Positions 18,510 through 29,363 of a DNA stretch of 64,000 nt are shown here, piece by piece (position 1 is the stretch's first letter; every line of letters begins with the position of its first letter). A program made the position numbers and the translations under genes. The notes under the pieces were generated by a model, which was given only the letters and a program-made list of their open reading frames with translations, was not told the DNA's origin and searched no databases. The stretch spans positions 1-64,000 of the forward strand of contig JANWYN010000113.1 in NCBI GenBank assembly GCA_025055235.1, given 5' to 3'. Source of the stretch: Candidatus Roseilinea sp. (GTDB lineage Bacteria; Chloroflexota; Anaerolineae; J036; Brachytrichaceae).

Positions 18510-18595
18510 TCACATTTGTCATTTCTCATCTTTCATTTCGGCGTGCATATGCGCTGCTCACTTCAAATGAGCAATGAAAGATGAAAGATGAAAGA
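18510..18595. repeat. Heptanucleotide array, ATTTCNN / GATGAAA words
   Basis: ATTTCAC, ATTTGTC, ATTTCTC, ATCTTTC, ATTTCGG are followed by a ~30-bp centre, then AATGAGC, AATGAAA, GATGAAA, GATGAAA. The halves are complementary. The last unit runs directly into the ATG of the second permease gene. Confidence 0.88.
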
Positions 18596-19536
18596 TGGTT
18601 ACCGCGGAGCGTTCGCTACAACTTCCCGCAAGCCCGTCGCGTTGGGATCGCTTCAAAGCGCGATTGCAGCCGCTCGTGCGCTCGAAGACGGCGCTGGTCG
18701 GCTTGAGCCTGGTGATGTTCTGGGTGGTCGCGGCGCTGTTTGCCGACGACTGCCTGATCAACCCGGCCTGTTGGTTCGGCAGCCCGGACTATACCCCGCG
18801 GCCGCTGATCGCTCGCTACGACCCGTATCAGTCCTTCCGCGGCGCCGGCCTGCAAGGCCCCAGCGCCGAGCACTGGCTGGGCACCGACCGGCAGGGGCGC
18901 GATCTGTGGGCGCGCATCATCCACGGCGCGCGCATCATCCTGGTGCTTGCGCCGGTCAGCGTGCTGATGGCGCTGCTGGTCGGCGGCACGCTCGGCCTGG
19001 TCGCCGGCTACTTCGGCGGCGGCGTGGACGAAGTGGTGATGCGCTTCCTCGACGCGATGATGGCCTTCCCGCAGATTCTGCTGTATCTGGTCATCATCGC
19101 CGCGTTGGGGCCGAGCGCGGTGAACATCGTGCTGGCGATCACCATCGCCGGCGCGCCCGGCATCGCCCGGCTGGTGCGCAGCCTCACGCTCGACATCAAG
19201 ACGCGCGACTACATCGCCGCCGCGCAGACGCGCGGCGAAAGCCCGTGGTACATCATGTTCGTCGAGATCCTGCCCAACGCGCGCGGGCCGATCTTGATTG
19301 ACGCGATGCTGCGCGTGGGCTACGCCGTGTTCGCCATCGGCACGCTCGGCTTCCTCGGCCTGGGCCTGCCGCCGCCGTCGCCGGATTGGGGCAGCATCGT
19401 CAACGCCGGCCGCAAGTTCATCCAAGCCGGCCATATCTGGGACGCGCTGTGGGCGTCGCTGGCCACGGCGTCGCTGGTGGTCGGCCTCAGCCTGCTGGCC
19501 GATGGGCTATCGGAGCAGTTGAACAAGTATCGCTAG
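18595..19536 (+). CDS. Peptide ABC transporter permease (DppC-like)
   Basis: 313 aa. N-terminal helix KTALVGLSLVMFWVVAALFA, then HWLGTDRQGRDLWARIIHGARI, the DppC hallmark, and the EAA loop DYIAAAQTRGESPWYIMFVEILPNA (split here by position; EAA at about residue 205). The protein ends with LADGLSEQLNKYR. It pairs with the DppB-like permease to form the membrane channel. The start codon abuts an array; the weak GAAAG repeat units may act as ribosome site. Confidence 0.92.
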   Translation: MVTAERSLQLPASPSRWDRFKARLQPLVRSKTALVGLSLVMFWVVAALFADDCLINPACWFGSPDYTPRPLIARYDPYQSFRGAGLQGPSAEHWLGTDRQGRDLWARIIHGARIILVLAPVSVLMALLVGGTLGLVAGYFGGGVDEVVMRFLDAMMAFPQILLYLVIIAALGPSAVNIVLAITIAGAPGIARLVRSLTLDIKTRDYIAAAQTRGESPWYIMFVEILPNARGPILIDAMLRVGYAVFAIGTLGFLGLGLPPPSPDWGSIVNAGRKFIQAGHIWDALWASLATASLVVGLSLLADGLSEQLNKYR

Positions 19537-19541
19537 TTGCC

Positions 19542-21626
<2,085 letters not shown>

Positions 21627-21680
21627 TGAGCGGATGGCGAGCGCCGGCAGCAAGCGGATCAGAAATGCAACAGCGCGAGG

Positions 21681-21710
21681 CATAGAGCCGCGCTAGGGTG
21701 CGGCTCTATG
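21681..21710. terminator. Hairpin after the peptide importer operon
   Basis: CATAGAGCCGC and its perfect complement around an 8-nt loop, 54 bp after the ATPase stop and 51 bp before a convergent gene's stop. Possibly a two-way terminator; no clear T tract on either side. Confidence 0.5.
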
Positions 21711-21761
21711 GATAATCGGCATCGGTGCACGTTCCCTGCCACTGAAACACACCTCAACCAA

Positions 21762-22454
21762 TCACGCATCGCTATCCTCGATCCGGCGCGCGATGCGATC
21801 GAGCACGGTGGCTGCGTCGGTGATCTTCGGCGCCAGCGACGGCATCGGCGTGCCGGGAATAAGGAAGGCGATCCGCCGGGCGTCAATCTCGATCCAGCCG
21901 AAGCCGGTTGCATCTGCCAGTGCTGTCAAGCCGCCTGACTGTCCGCCAACCCAGCGTTTGCGCAGGTCGAGGATCGCCGCGCGCACCTCGGCGTCGAACA
22001 GACGCGCTGCCCATGTGCCGTCTGCCGTCGCCACGCGAAAGGACGACCGGAACTCGTCATCGCCGAGGTCTGCTTCCGGCATATCGCCGAAGCGCCAATC
22101 GAGCAGCCCGCCGCGCAGCCGAGGCTCGACTGAGATCTGCGGCAGGGAAACGCCGGCGGTGACCGGCCGCACGACCATCGTGTAGATGTTCACTTTCTCC
22201 TGGCGTCGCTGCGGGCTATAGCGAACGCTGCGCTGCCAGATTTGCAGCGGCTGCCCGTTGAACATGCCTTCCAATTCTTTGGATTGCCATCCGGCGCCGC
22301 GCTCTTGGATGCGCTCCTGCGTGCGCTCGGCCGGTGGCGACAGGCCGAGCTGCTTGCCCAACGCCTGCAAGTCGCCCTTGTTGGCGCGGTATAGCCAGAT
22401 CACCACCGCGACGACGGCGGCGACTCCGATGATGAATATCAGCAGATTCTCCAT
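21762..22454 (-). CDS. Membrane-anchored protein of unknown function
   Basis: 230 aa. A single N-terminal helix at about residues 3-22 (LLIFIIGVAAVVAVVIWLY) is followed by a soluble, probably cytoplasmic domain rich in beta strands, including NIYTMVVRPVTAGV, RLRGGLLDWRFGDMPEADLG and RRIAFLIPGTPMP. I recognise no family. The frame opens far upstream, but only the ATG at 22452-22454 starts on the membrane helix. It is divergent from the tetR gene. Confidence 0.6.
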   Translation of the reverse strand: MENLLIFIIGVAAVVAVVIWLYRANKGDLQALGKQLGLSPPAERTQERIQERGAGWQSKELEGMFNGQPLQIWQRSVRYSPQRRQEKVNIYTMVVRPVTAGVSLPQISVEPRLRGGLLDWRFGDMPEADLGDDEFRSSFRVATADGTWAARLFDAEVRAAILDLRKRWVGGQSGGLTALADATGFGWIEIDARRIAFLIPGTPMPSLAPKITDAATVLDRIARRIEDSDA

Positions 22455-22601
22455 CGCAGATGCTCCGTTCGATGTGAAAAGTTTTGCCCCTCTATTTAGA
22501 CGTGACGGATGGCCTCGGGCATCTGGGAGGATAGTCGTGATGCACAGTGTCTGCTGCGCATGCATTCGACAACAGGGCAAAACGCTATAGAAACCTTTCG
22601 G

Positions 22602-22646
22602 TTGACGTTTGTTTCTACCTCTGGTATAAAATCTACCAATGGTAGA
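22602..22646 (+). promoter_or_regulatory. tetR promoter with overlapping palindromic operators
   Basis: TTGACG (22602-22607) and TATAAA (22625-22630) are spaced 17 bp, near the sigma-70 ideal. A perfect palindrome TCTACC-AAT-GGTAGA (22632-22646) covers the expected transcription start and the ATG at 22639. A second, imperfect copy TCTACC-TCT-GGTATA (22614-22628) overlaps the -10, exactly 18 bp upstream. This layout implies autorepression by the TetR protein and a very short or absent leader. Confidence 0.75.
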
Positions 22647-23265
22647 AATGACGCCAGCACGTGTGCGTCGCGAACGCGACAAGCTCAACCAGCGCCAGGC
22701 CATCCTGAACGCCGCGCGCGAGATCGCCGCCAGCGAAGGCTGGGGCGCCGTCACCACCCGCCGCGTCGCCGAGCGCATCGAATACACGCACCCCACCATC
22801 TACGAACACTTCGAGAGCAAGAGCGCGCTGCTGGCCGAGCTGACCCGCGAGGGCTACCGGCTGCTGCTGGCCGAACTGCGCGCGGCCCGCGCCAAGGCGC
22901 ATGACCCTGCGCAGGCCGCCCAAGCCATGGCACAGGCGTATTGCACCTTCGCCTGGACGCACCGCGAGCTATACGAGGTGATGCACGGCCTGAGCGGCAC
23001 GTGCATTGAACCCGACGCGTATCGCAAAGAGGGCGAGGCGGTCATCGCCGAGGCGCGCGCTGCGATCGAGGCCTGGGCCAAAGCCGAGAAGGTGAAACTG
23101 GCGAATGCAGATGACGCCGTGCTGATCCTATGGAGCGTGCTGCACGGCATCGCATCGTTGGCGTTGAACAAACAGATCGTGGGCGGCAAGAAGCATGCTG
23201 CCGCGTTGGCCGCCCGCGCCGTGGATGATTTGTTGTCCGCCTGGCGCGCGGCGAGGTGTGTGTGA
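22639..23265 (+). CDS. TetR-family transcriptional repressor
   Basis: 208 aa. Helix-turn-helix at about residues 18-65: RQAILNAAREIAASEGWG, then TTRRVAERIEYTHPTIYEHF, the TetR recognition pattern. The C-terminal part contains the LYEVMHGLSGTC and LWSVLHGIASLALN blocks of the WHG-type (TetR_C_33-like) ligand domain. Its promoter carries a tandem palindromic operator, suggesting autoregulation. An acyl-CoA dehydrogenase follows in the same direction, so the ligand could be an acyl-CoA (inference). Alternative start at 22648. Confidence 0.9.
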   Translation: MVEMTPARVRRERDKLNQRQAILNAAREIAASEGWGAVTTRRVAERIEYTHPTIYEHFESKSALLAELTREGYRLLLAELRAARAKAHDPAQAAQAMAQAYCTFAWTHRELYEVMHGLSGTCIEPDAYRKEGEAVIAEARAAIEAWAKAEKVKLANADDAVLILWSVLHGIASLALNKQIVGGKKHAAALAARAVDDLLSAWRAARCV

Positions 23266-23278
23266 TGGTGGTGTGGAG

Positions 23279-23367
23279 ATTGGTAACTGGTAACTGGTAA
23301 TTGGTAACTAGTAACTAGTAACTACCAATTACCAATTACTAGTTACCAGTTACCAATTTACCAGTTG
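23279..23367. repeat. Heptanucleotide array, CTGGTAA word
   Basis: TTGGTAA, CTGGTAA, CTGGTAA, TTGGTAA, CTAGTAA, CTAGTAA are followed directly by CTACCAA, TTACCAA, TTACTAG, TTACCAG, TTACCAA, TTTACCAG. Thus ~42 bp of one strand is followed by its near-perfect complement with almost no loop. It lies between tetR and the acyl-CoA dehydrogenase, whose own AAGGAGA ribosome site follows it. Confidence 0.93.
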
Positions 23368-23384
23368 CTCAAAAAGGAGAGAAC

Positions 23385-24650
23385 ATGAAATTTAAACAAC
23401 CGTTCGCAGCAAAGAAGGGGGATGCGGACAACTGGGCAGCGGTTGCCGGCAGCGCGCCGGTTACGCTCGCGCCGAAACCTGTTGACAAGGCCTTCGACTA
23501 CTTCGACTTCGACTCGCTCCTGAGGCCCGAGGAGCGCGAGGTGCGCGACAAAGTGCGCGCCTTCGTCGAGGCGGAGGTCACGCCGGTGATCAACGAGTAT
23601 TGGGAGAAGGACGAGACGCCGATGTTCCTGCTGGAGAAGCTGGCGTCGCTGAACATCTGCGGCGGCTCGATTCAAGGCTATGGCTGCCCGGGCTTCTCGC
23701 CGTTGCTCACCGGCCTGGTGCAGTTCGAACTCACGCGCGGCGACGGCTCGATCGGCACTATGTTCGGCGTGACCAGCGGGTTGGGCATGATGAGCATCTA
23801 CCTGTGTGGCAGCGAGGCACAGAAGCAGCACTGGCTGCCCCGGCTGGCGCGCATGGAGGCCTTCTGCTCGTTCGGCCTGACCGAGCCGTATATCGGCAGC
23901 GACGCCTCGCACATCCAGACCACGGCGAAGAAGGTCGGCGACACGTATGTGCTGAACGGCGCCAAGCGCTGGATCGGCGGCGCAACCTTCGCCGATGTGA
24001 CGGTGATCTGGGCGCAGGACGATCAAACCGGCCAGGTGGGCGGCTTCCTGGTCGAGAAGGGCACGCCGGGCTTCTATCCGACCAAGATGAAGGGCAAGCT
24101 GGCGTTGCGCGCGCTGCCCAACGCCGACATCAAGCTGGAGAACTGCGTCATCCCGGCCAGCAACCGGCTGGAGAAAGCCAATTCGTTCCGCGACACGGCG
24201 GCCGTGCTGCGCGCGACGCGCCTAGGCGTGGCCTGGGCGGCGATCGGGCATGCGCAGGCGGCGTATGAGCTGGCCTTGTCGTATGCGAAGAAGCGCCAGC
24301 AGTTCGGCCGGCCGATCGCCGGCTTCCAGCTCATCCAAGAGAAGCTGGTGAAGATGTTGGCCGAGCTGGAATACATGAAGATCACCACAGCGCACCTCAG
24401 CCGGCTGAGCGAGACGCCGAACAGGCTGACCGACGGCATGGCCTCGCTGGCCAAGATGAACAACGCGGCCAAGGCGCGGCAGATCGTCGCTATGGCGCGC
24501 GAGATTCTGGGCGGCAACGGCATCCTGCTGGAGCATCACGTCATGCGCCACTTCGCCGACATGGAAGCGGTCTACAGCTACGAGGGCACGAACGAGATCA
24601 ACACGCTCGTCGTTGGGCGGGAGATCACGGGGTTGCAGGCGTTTGCGTGA
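23385..24650 (+). CDS. Acyl-CoA dehydrogenase (glutaryl-CoA dehydrogenase-like)
   Basis: 421 aa. Flavoenzyme that oxidises acyl-CoA thioesters. FAD/substrate blocks: FGLTEPYIGSDASHIQTTA, AKKRQQFGRPIAGFQLIQEK, and the catalytic glutamate in SYEGTNEINTLVVGREITG, which is the glutaryl/short-chain type. The first ~35 residues (KFKQPFAAKKGDADNW) form a non-conserved extension. The start has an AAGGAGA ribosome site just after an array. It follows the tetR gene and may be under its control. Confidence 0.9.
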   Translation: MKFKQPFAAKKGDADNWAAVAGSAPVTLAPKPVDKAFDYFDFDSLLRPEEREVRDKVRAFVEAEVTPVINEYWEKDETPMFLLEKLASLNICGGSIQGYGCPGFSPLLTGLVQFELTRGDGSIGTMFGVTSGLGMMSIYLCGSEAQKQHWLPRLARMEAFCSFGLTEPYIGSDASHIQTTAKKVGDTYVLNGAKRWIGGATFADVTVIWAQDDQTGQVGGFLVEKGTPGFYPTKMKGKLALRALPNADIKLENCVIPASNRLEKANSFRDTAAVLRATRLGVAWAAIGHAQAAYELALSYAKKRQQFGRPIAGFQLIQEKLVKMLAELEYMKITTAHLSRLSETPNRLTDGMASLAKMNNAAKARQIVAMAREILGGNGILLEHHVMRHFADMEAVYSYEGTNEINTLVVGREITGLQAFA

Positions 24651-24843
24651 GAGCCAAGATTCAAGAGCCAAGCTCGGTAGATCCAAATTCACGGCCTTGG
24701 AGGCGTGGGGGCAGTGATTTCACGCACGCAGCAGTAACGCTGCTCCAAGGCGCGGACGATGAACTTAGCCATGCGACTGATGCTGGGGGCAGGTGCGCTT
24801 TCAGCAGGCTATGCGCGTGGTTGAGCACATTCTGATCTGTCCA

Positions 24844-25199
24844 GGCGTCGCCTACTTCGAGTTCGAGAACAGCGGCAGGGGATTTGGTAGACGGCGGCCG
24901 GAGGTTGAACGGCGGCTTAACGATGGCATTGCTGGGCACGGAGGGTTCGATTCGCGTGCTCAGCGAGGATACCCTGGTCGTGCAGAACGCAGCCGGGCAA
25001 CGCGAAGAGCGATTTCCGGCCGACCAGTTCGGCGGCTGGACCTATGCCTGGGATTGCTTGCTCAACGACTTAATCCAGTGGGTGGACGGCGGCGCGGCAC
25101 CCACGACAGGCTTGCCGAACGTCTCGAAGAGCGCCGAACTCAACCTGGCTGCCTACGTCTCCGCCGTGCGCGGCGATCGGGTGGATTTGCCCCTCGCAT
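24844..25199 (+). pseudogene. Remnant of a Gfo/Idh/MocA-family oxidoreductase (C-terminal part)
   Basis: Only a C-terminal fragment remains. AYFEFENSGRGF appears in one frame (about 24850-24886). The match then shifts frame to TMALLGTEGSIRVLSED and SAELNLAAYVSAVRGDR, ending at VDLPL near 25191. The N-terminal NAD-binding domain is missing, and no start or ribosome site is present. The 24651-24843 stretch before it holds no recognisable gene. The fragment is abutted by a truncated isomerase, suggesting a deletion between two neighbouring sugar-catabolism genes. Confidence 0.65.
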
Positions 25200-25200
25200 C

Positions 25201-25977
25201 CAGGGCTGGGGCTTCAAATACGCCGACGTGACCGACAACACCGACGGCGCATGCCTGGGCGTAGAGTTCGGTTTCACCGCTGTGGCCAGCTTGGACGCCA
25301 ATCCGTTCGACCTCAAGCGCATGTTCGAGAAGCATGGCCTGACGATCACCAGCTTCTGTGCGCACGCCAACCTGCTCGATCCCACCGCGCCATGGCGCTA
25401 CGGCACGGCCCAAATCATCAAGGCGGTGCGCGCCGCAGCCGCGATCGCGGTGAAGCACGTCATCACCACCGAGGGCGATCCCAAGACGGATTTCCGCCAT
25501 AACCTGACCGGGAAGGAGGCGCTCTTCACCATTCGCGAGAAGCTCTACGAGCCGCTGCGCGTCGCGGCGGACCACGGCGTGAAGATCCTGCTGGAGCCGC
25601 ACGGCAAGTACACCGACTCGGTAGACCACATGGAGAAGATCCTGGAGTTGTGCAACTCCGACGCGCTCGGCGTCAACCTGGATACGGGTAATCTATGGCT
25701 AGGGGGCGGCGATCCGGTCGAGATGGTGAAGCGACTCGGCTCGAAGATTGAGCATGTGCACTGGAAGGACTGGCCGGCGGATATGGAGGCCAAGCGCGGC
25801 CACATGTACGGCGCGGGCATGGCCGTCATCCCGCTGGGCAGCGGCGTGGTGGACATCAAGGGCACGTTCGAGGCCCTGACCAAAGCCGGGTTCGACGGGT
25901 ACACCACGCTGGAAGTCGCAGGCGACGAGAATGTGAAACAAAGCTATGCGTTCCTGAAGTCGCTCGGCGCAGAGTGA
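25201..25977 (+). pseudogene. Sugar phosphate isomerase/epimerase, N-terminally truncated
   Basis: About 258 codons of a xylose-isomerase-like TIM barrel: GFKYADVTDNTDGACLG at the start, then ITTEGDPKTDF, VKILLEPHGKYTDSVDH (metal glutamate), GVNLDTGNLWLGGGDP and HVHWKDWPADMEAKRG (metal histidine). The usual first strand and start codon are absent: the frame runs open into the preceding oxidoreductase remnant. The first in-frame candidates are a GTG at 25228 and an ATG at 25321, both inside conserved sequence. Active-site residues are intact, so a shortened product cannot be excluded. Confidence 0.65.
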
Positions 25978-26046
25978 CCCGGACTCCCAGAGGCGCACGG
26001 AGTAGCTCGTCGGCGCGGCATGCGGACTTGGCGATAATCCATTACC

Positions 26047-27087
26047 ATGATCCAACAAGCCATCGCCAAGCTGTTCACCCACACCTCGCTGACTGCCGAA
26101 GAGGCCGAAGAGACGATGAACGAGATCATGCGCGGCGCGGCCACGCCGGCGCAAATCGGCGCTTATCTGGCCGCGCTGCACATGAAGGGCGAATCCGCCG
26201 ACGAGATCGTGGGCAGCATGCGCGCGCTGCGGGCGCACATGGCGCGCATCCCCACCCACCAGCCCAAGCTGATTGACGTGGTCGGCACCGGCGGCGACCG
26301 CTCCAACACCTTCAACATCAGCACAACGACGGCGTTCGTGGTGGCCGGCGCAGGTGTGCCGGTGGCCAAGCACGGCAACCGCGCCGCGTCGTCGCAGAGC
26401 GGCAGCGCCGACGTGCTCAGCGCGCTGGGCGTAAAGGTGGATCTGACGCCGGAGCAAGTCGGCCGGTGCATAGACGAGATCGGCATCGGCTTCGCTTTCG
26501 CGCCGGTGCACCATCCGGCGATGAAGAACGTCGCCGGCCCGCGCCGCGAGATCGGCCAGCGCACCATCTTCAACATCATCGGCCCGCCCAGCAACCCGGC
26601 CTTCGCCCGGCATCATCTGCTCGGCGTGTGGGACCGGCGCTACGTGCGGATCATGGCTGACGTGCTGGTGCAACTAGAGGACGAACATGCGCTGGTGGTC
26701 AGCGGCTCCTCGCCGCAAGTGGCCGGCATTGACGAACTCACCACAGTTGGGCCGAACACGGTCGCCGAGGTGCGCCACGGCCAGGTGGTCGAGTATCAGC
26801 TCGATGCGCTGGACTACGGCTTCAAGCCGGCGACGCTCGACGATCTCGGTGGCGGCTCGCCGGACTTCAACGCAGCGATCACGCGCGCCATCCTCGCCGG
26901 CGAGGACGTGCAGGCGCGCTGCGACGTGGTGCTGCTGAACGCCGGCGCCGCGCTCTACGCTGCCGACGCCGCGCCGGACATCGCGACCGGCATCGAGATG
27001 GCGCGCGAGAGCATCCGCAGCGGCGCCGCCTTGAAGAAGCTGGAGGCGCTAATTGAGCTGAGCCAGAAGCTGGGCAGCGGCGGATGA
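26047..27087 (+). CDS. trpD: Anthranilate phosphoribosyltransferase
   Basis: 346 aa, family length. Second step of tryptophan synthesis: joins anthranilate and PRPP. Motifs are DVVGTGGDRSNTFNIST (PRPP loop, about residues 77-93), VAKHGNRAASSQSGSADVL, and the conserved late block FNIIGPPSNPAFARHHLLGV. No other trp genes are nearby, so it is a stand-alone gene. The start ATG at 26047 lacks a strong ribosome site. Confidence 0.95.
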   Translation: MIQQAIAKLFTHTSLTAEEAEETMNEIMRGAATPAQIGAYLAALHMKGESADEIVGSMRALRAHMARIPTHQPKLIDVVGTGGDRSNTFNISTTTAFVVAGAGVPVAKHGNRAASSQSGSADVLSALGVKVDLTPEQVGRCIDEIGIGFAFAPVHHPAMKNVAGPRREIGQRTIFNIIGPPSNPAFARHHLLGVWDRRYVRIMADVLVQLEDEHALVVSGSSPQVAGIDELTTVGPNTVAEVRHGQVVEYQLDALDYGFKPATLDDLGGGSPDFNAAITRAILAGEDVQARCDVVLLNAGAALYAADAAPDIATGIEMARESIRSGAALKKLEALIELSQKLGSGG

Positions 27088-27412
27088 GTCGTTGTGCCGA
27101 GCTTAGCGCTGCTATGTCTGCCGGAGCGCGTGTCCAGTCGCATTTCTGGATTCCCCGCTTGCGCGCTGATCGTTATACAAAGATCTTTCGTTTCTCGCCC
27201 TTCGCGCGGGAATTTATGAGGCAGCGCGGCCATGGAATGGTGCGCGCTGAAGGAGGCGGGGCGATGAGCAATCCGTGCGGTAGCTGAGGCGCGGGCTGAG
27301 CTTGTCGAAGCCCGCCGATGCCTGCCGAAGCCCGCCCATCACCTTAGCCCGGTGGTTTAGCGCCGGGCTTCCTTCGCGGGAATGACGAGCCGGAAACCGA
27401 GCTGCCGCCGTT
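27088..27412. other. Intergenic region with dispersed palindromes
   Basis: No gene seen in these 325 bp. It holds CTGGATTCCCCGC (27138-27150) and GCGGGAATGACG (about 27376-27387), fragments of the REP-like family also seen at 15140. A GCGGGCT/AGCCCGC hairpin lies at 27289-27313 and an AGCCCGG/CCGGGCT hairpin at about 27346-27369. The last could end the leftward arginine transcript or the rightward trpD transcript. Confidence 0.5.
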
Positions 27413-29350
27413 CTAGGACTCACCTTGTGATGGCGTACGCGTCACGCGCCGGCGGTCGAGCTGCGCTTTCACCCGCATCGGCAAACCGTAGAGCTTGACG
27501 AAGCCGTCGGCGTCGTCGTGGTCATAGGTTGCATCGGTGTTGAAGGTGGCCAGGTCTTCGCGATAGAGCGAGAAGGCGGCCCGGCGCTGCACGACCATAG
27601 CATTGCCCTTGAACAGCTTGACGCGCACGCTGCCGGTCACGTCACGCTGGGTGACGGTGACGAAGGCCTGCAGCGCGTCGCGCAGTGGGGTGAACCACTG
27701 GCCGTTGTATACCAGCTCGGCGTACTTCAACGCCACGATCTGCTTGAAGTGCATGGTCTCGCGGTCGAGCGTGATCTCCTCCAGCCCTTGGTGAGCGACG
27801 CGCAGAATGGTGCCGCCGGGCGCTTCGTCCAGCCGGCGCGATTTCATGCCGATCAGCCGGTTCTCCACGATGTCGGCGCGACCGATGCCGTGGAGCGCGC
27901 CGATCTCGTTCAGCCGCTCGATGAGCGCCGCGCCGTTCAGCGCGACGCCGTTCAGTCGCTTGGGGATGCCGCTGACGAATTCGATCTCGACATACTCTGG
28001 CCGATCGGGCGTTTCCTCGATGGCGTTCGTCCATTCCCACAGGTGCTCCTCCGGCTCGTACTCCAGGTCCTCCAGCCGGCCGCCCTCGTGGTTGAAGTGC
28101 CAGAGGTTCTCGTCCATCGTGTACACACCCTTCTCGTATTCGCCCAGCGGCACGCCGCGCGAGCGGGCATATTCGTAGACCTCCTGGCGGCCGTTGAACT
28201 CCCACTCTCGCCATGGCGCGATCACGCGCAGCTTGGGGTTCATGGCCATGTAGGTCAGCTCGAAGCGCACCTGGTCGTTGCCTTTGCCGGTCGCGCCGTG
28301 CGCCACGGCATCGGCGCCTTCGGCTTCGGCCACGTCCACCTGGTGCTTGGCGATGAGCGGGCGCGAGATGGATGAGCCGAGCAGATACTTGTTCTCGTAG
28401 ATCGCGCCGCTTTGGATCAACGGGAAGAGGTATTCGTTGGCGAACTCGTCGCGCAGGTCTTTGATGATGACTTTGCTCGCGCCGGTGCGCAGCGCCTTTT
28501 GCCGGATGGCCTCGAAGTTCTCGCGCTGGCCGATGTCGGCGACGAAGCAGATCACTTCGCAGCCGTAGTTTTCGATCAGCCACGGCACGATGGCCGACGA
28601 ATCAAGGCCGCCGTTATAGGCCAGCACGACCTTCTGCACGTCGCGCTTAGGTGCGGCGAGGCTTTGCGGGCGATGCGTCTTCACCTCTTCGGCCAGCCGG
28701 GTGACGGTTTCGAGCGGGATGAGGTTCTCGCGGCTAACGGCGCGGCGGGCAATACGGCCGGCCTGAATGGCCTGCAGCACGCGTTCGCGATCTTCGGGCG
28801 TGATGCGAATGGCGGTGGATTCACCTTGCTGTAACGGCATCATCACGGCGACTTCGTCGCAATTCTCCAGCATCGGGCAGGCGACGCAGTCGTTCCACAC
28901 CTTCTCGGGGAAGAACTCTTTTGGCGCGACGGTGAAGCCGCACTTCTCGAAGAACCCGACGGCGCGCGTGAGCGCGAAGATCGTGCCGAACTGTCGCCGG
29001 CGCGCCTCTTCGGCCAGCGCCGCGACGAGCTTCTGGCCGATGCCGGCGCCGCGCATGGCTTCGTCCACCGCCAGCGAACGCAGCTCGACCAGCGTCGAGT
29101 TCATCGGCAGGAGCGAGCCGCAGCCGACGATCTGAGGGCCAGGGGTCAGGGATCGGGGGTCGGGGTGTTCCTGACCGGCCCCTGATCCCTGATCCCCGAT
29201 CCCTGACTCTGCGACGAGGAAGTTGCCGATGTGCGCGCGGATGCTGGCCTCGCCGCGCGGCAGCAGGCCGCCCTTGCGCGCGTTCTGCGCAATGAGCATG
29301 ACGATGGCCGGCACGTCGTCGAGCGTCGCGGGTCGAATGGTGATGGTCAC
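27413..29350 (-). CDS. argG: GNAT acetyltransferase (ArgA-like) fused to argininosuccinate synthase
   Basis: 645 aa. Residues 1-~175 are a GNAT domain (IRPATLDDVPAIVMLI, RSLAVDEAMRGAGIGQKLV acetyl-CoA loop, GFFEKCGFTVAPKEFFPEKVW), typical of short ArgA-type N-acetylglutamate synthases. Residues ~235-645 are a full bacterial-type argininosuccinate synthase: AYNGGLDSSAIVPWL nucleotide site and HGATGKGNDQVRFE. The protein would cover the first and the penultimate steps of arginine synthesis. About 25 residues (near 53-77) of the GNAT domain are encoded by an in-frame array. Last gene of the leftward arginine cluster, and the second ArgG in it. Confidence 0.9.
   Translation of the reverse strand: MTITIRPATLDDVPAIVMLIAQNARKGGLLPRGEASIRAHIGNFLVAESGIGDQGSGAGQEHPDPRSLTPGPQIVGCGSLLPMNSTLVELRSLAVDEAMRGAGIGQKLVAALAEEARRRQFGTIFALTRAVGFFEKCGFTVAPKEFFPEKVWNDCVACPMLENCDEVAVMMPLQQGESTAIRITPEDRERVLQAIQAGRIARRAVSRENLIPLETVTRLAEEVKTHRPQSLAAPKRDVQKVVLAYNGGLDSSAIVPWLIENYGCEVICFVADIGQRENFEAIRQKALRTGASKVIIKDLRDEFANEYLFPLIQSGAIYENKYLLGSSISRPLIAKHQVDVAEAEGADAVAHGATGKGNDQVRFELTYMAMNPKLRVIAPWREWEFNGRQEVYEYARSRGVPLGEYEKGVYTMDENLWHFNHEGGRLEDLEYEPEEHLWEWTNAIEETPDRPEYVEIEFVSGIPKRLNGVALNGAALIERLNEIGALHGIGRADIVENRLIGMKSRRLDEAPGGTILRVAHQGLEEITLDRETMHFKQIVALKYAELVYNGQWFTPLRDALQAFVTVTQRDVTGSVRVKLFKGNAMVVQRRAAFSLYREDLATFNTDATYDHDDADGFVKLYGLPMRVKAQLDRRRVTRTPSQGES
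29135..29212. repeat. Heptanucleotide array inserted in frame in the GNAT-argG gene
   Basis: On the plus strand AGGGGTC, AGGGATC, GGGGGTC are followed by a centre and then CCCCTGA, TCCCTGA, TCCCCGA, TCCCTGA. The halves are complementary. It encodes about 25 Gly/Pro/Ser/Asp-rich residues between two conserved strands of the GNAT domain (FLVAE before, IVGCGSL after), keeping the frame open. Confidence 0.88.
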
Positions 29351-29363
29351 GGTGGATCGAATC

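Noticed and set aside
23279-23367. CRISPR array
   Set aside because: Units are 7 bp in direct tandem with no spacers, and half of them are reverse complements; no cas genes are present.
27088-27412. tRNA or small RNA gene in the trpD-arginine gap
   Set aside because: Hairpins are present but match dispersed REP-like palindromes; no cloverleaf with a T-loop signature could be assembled.
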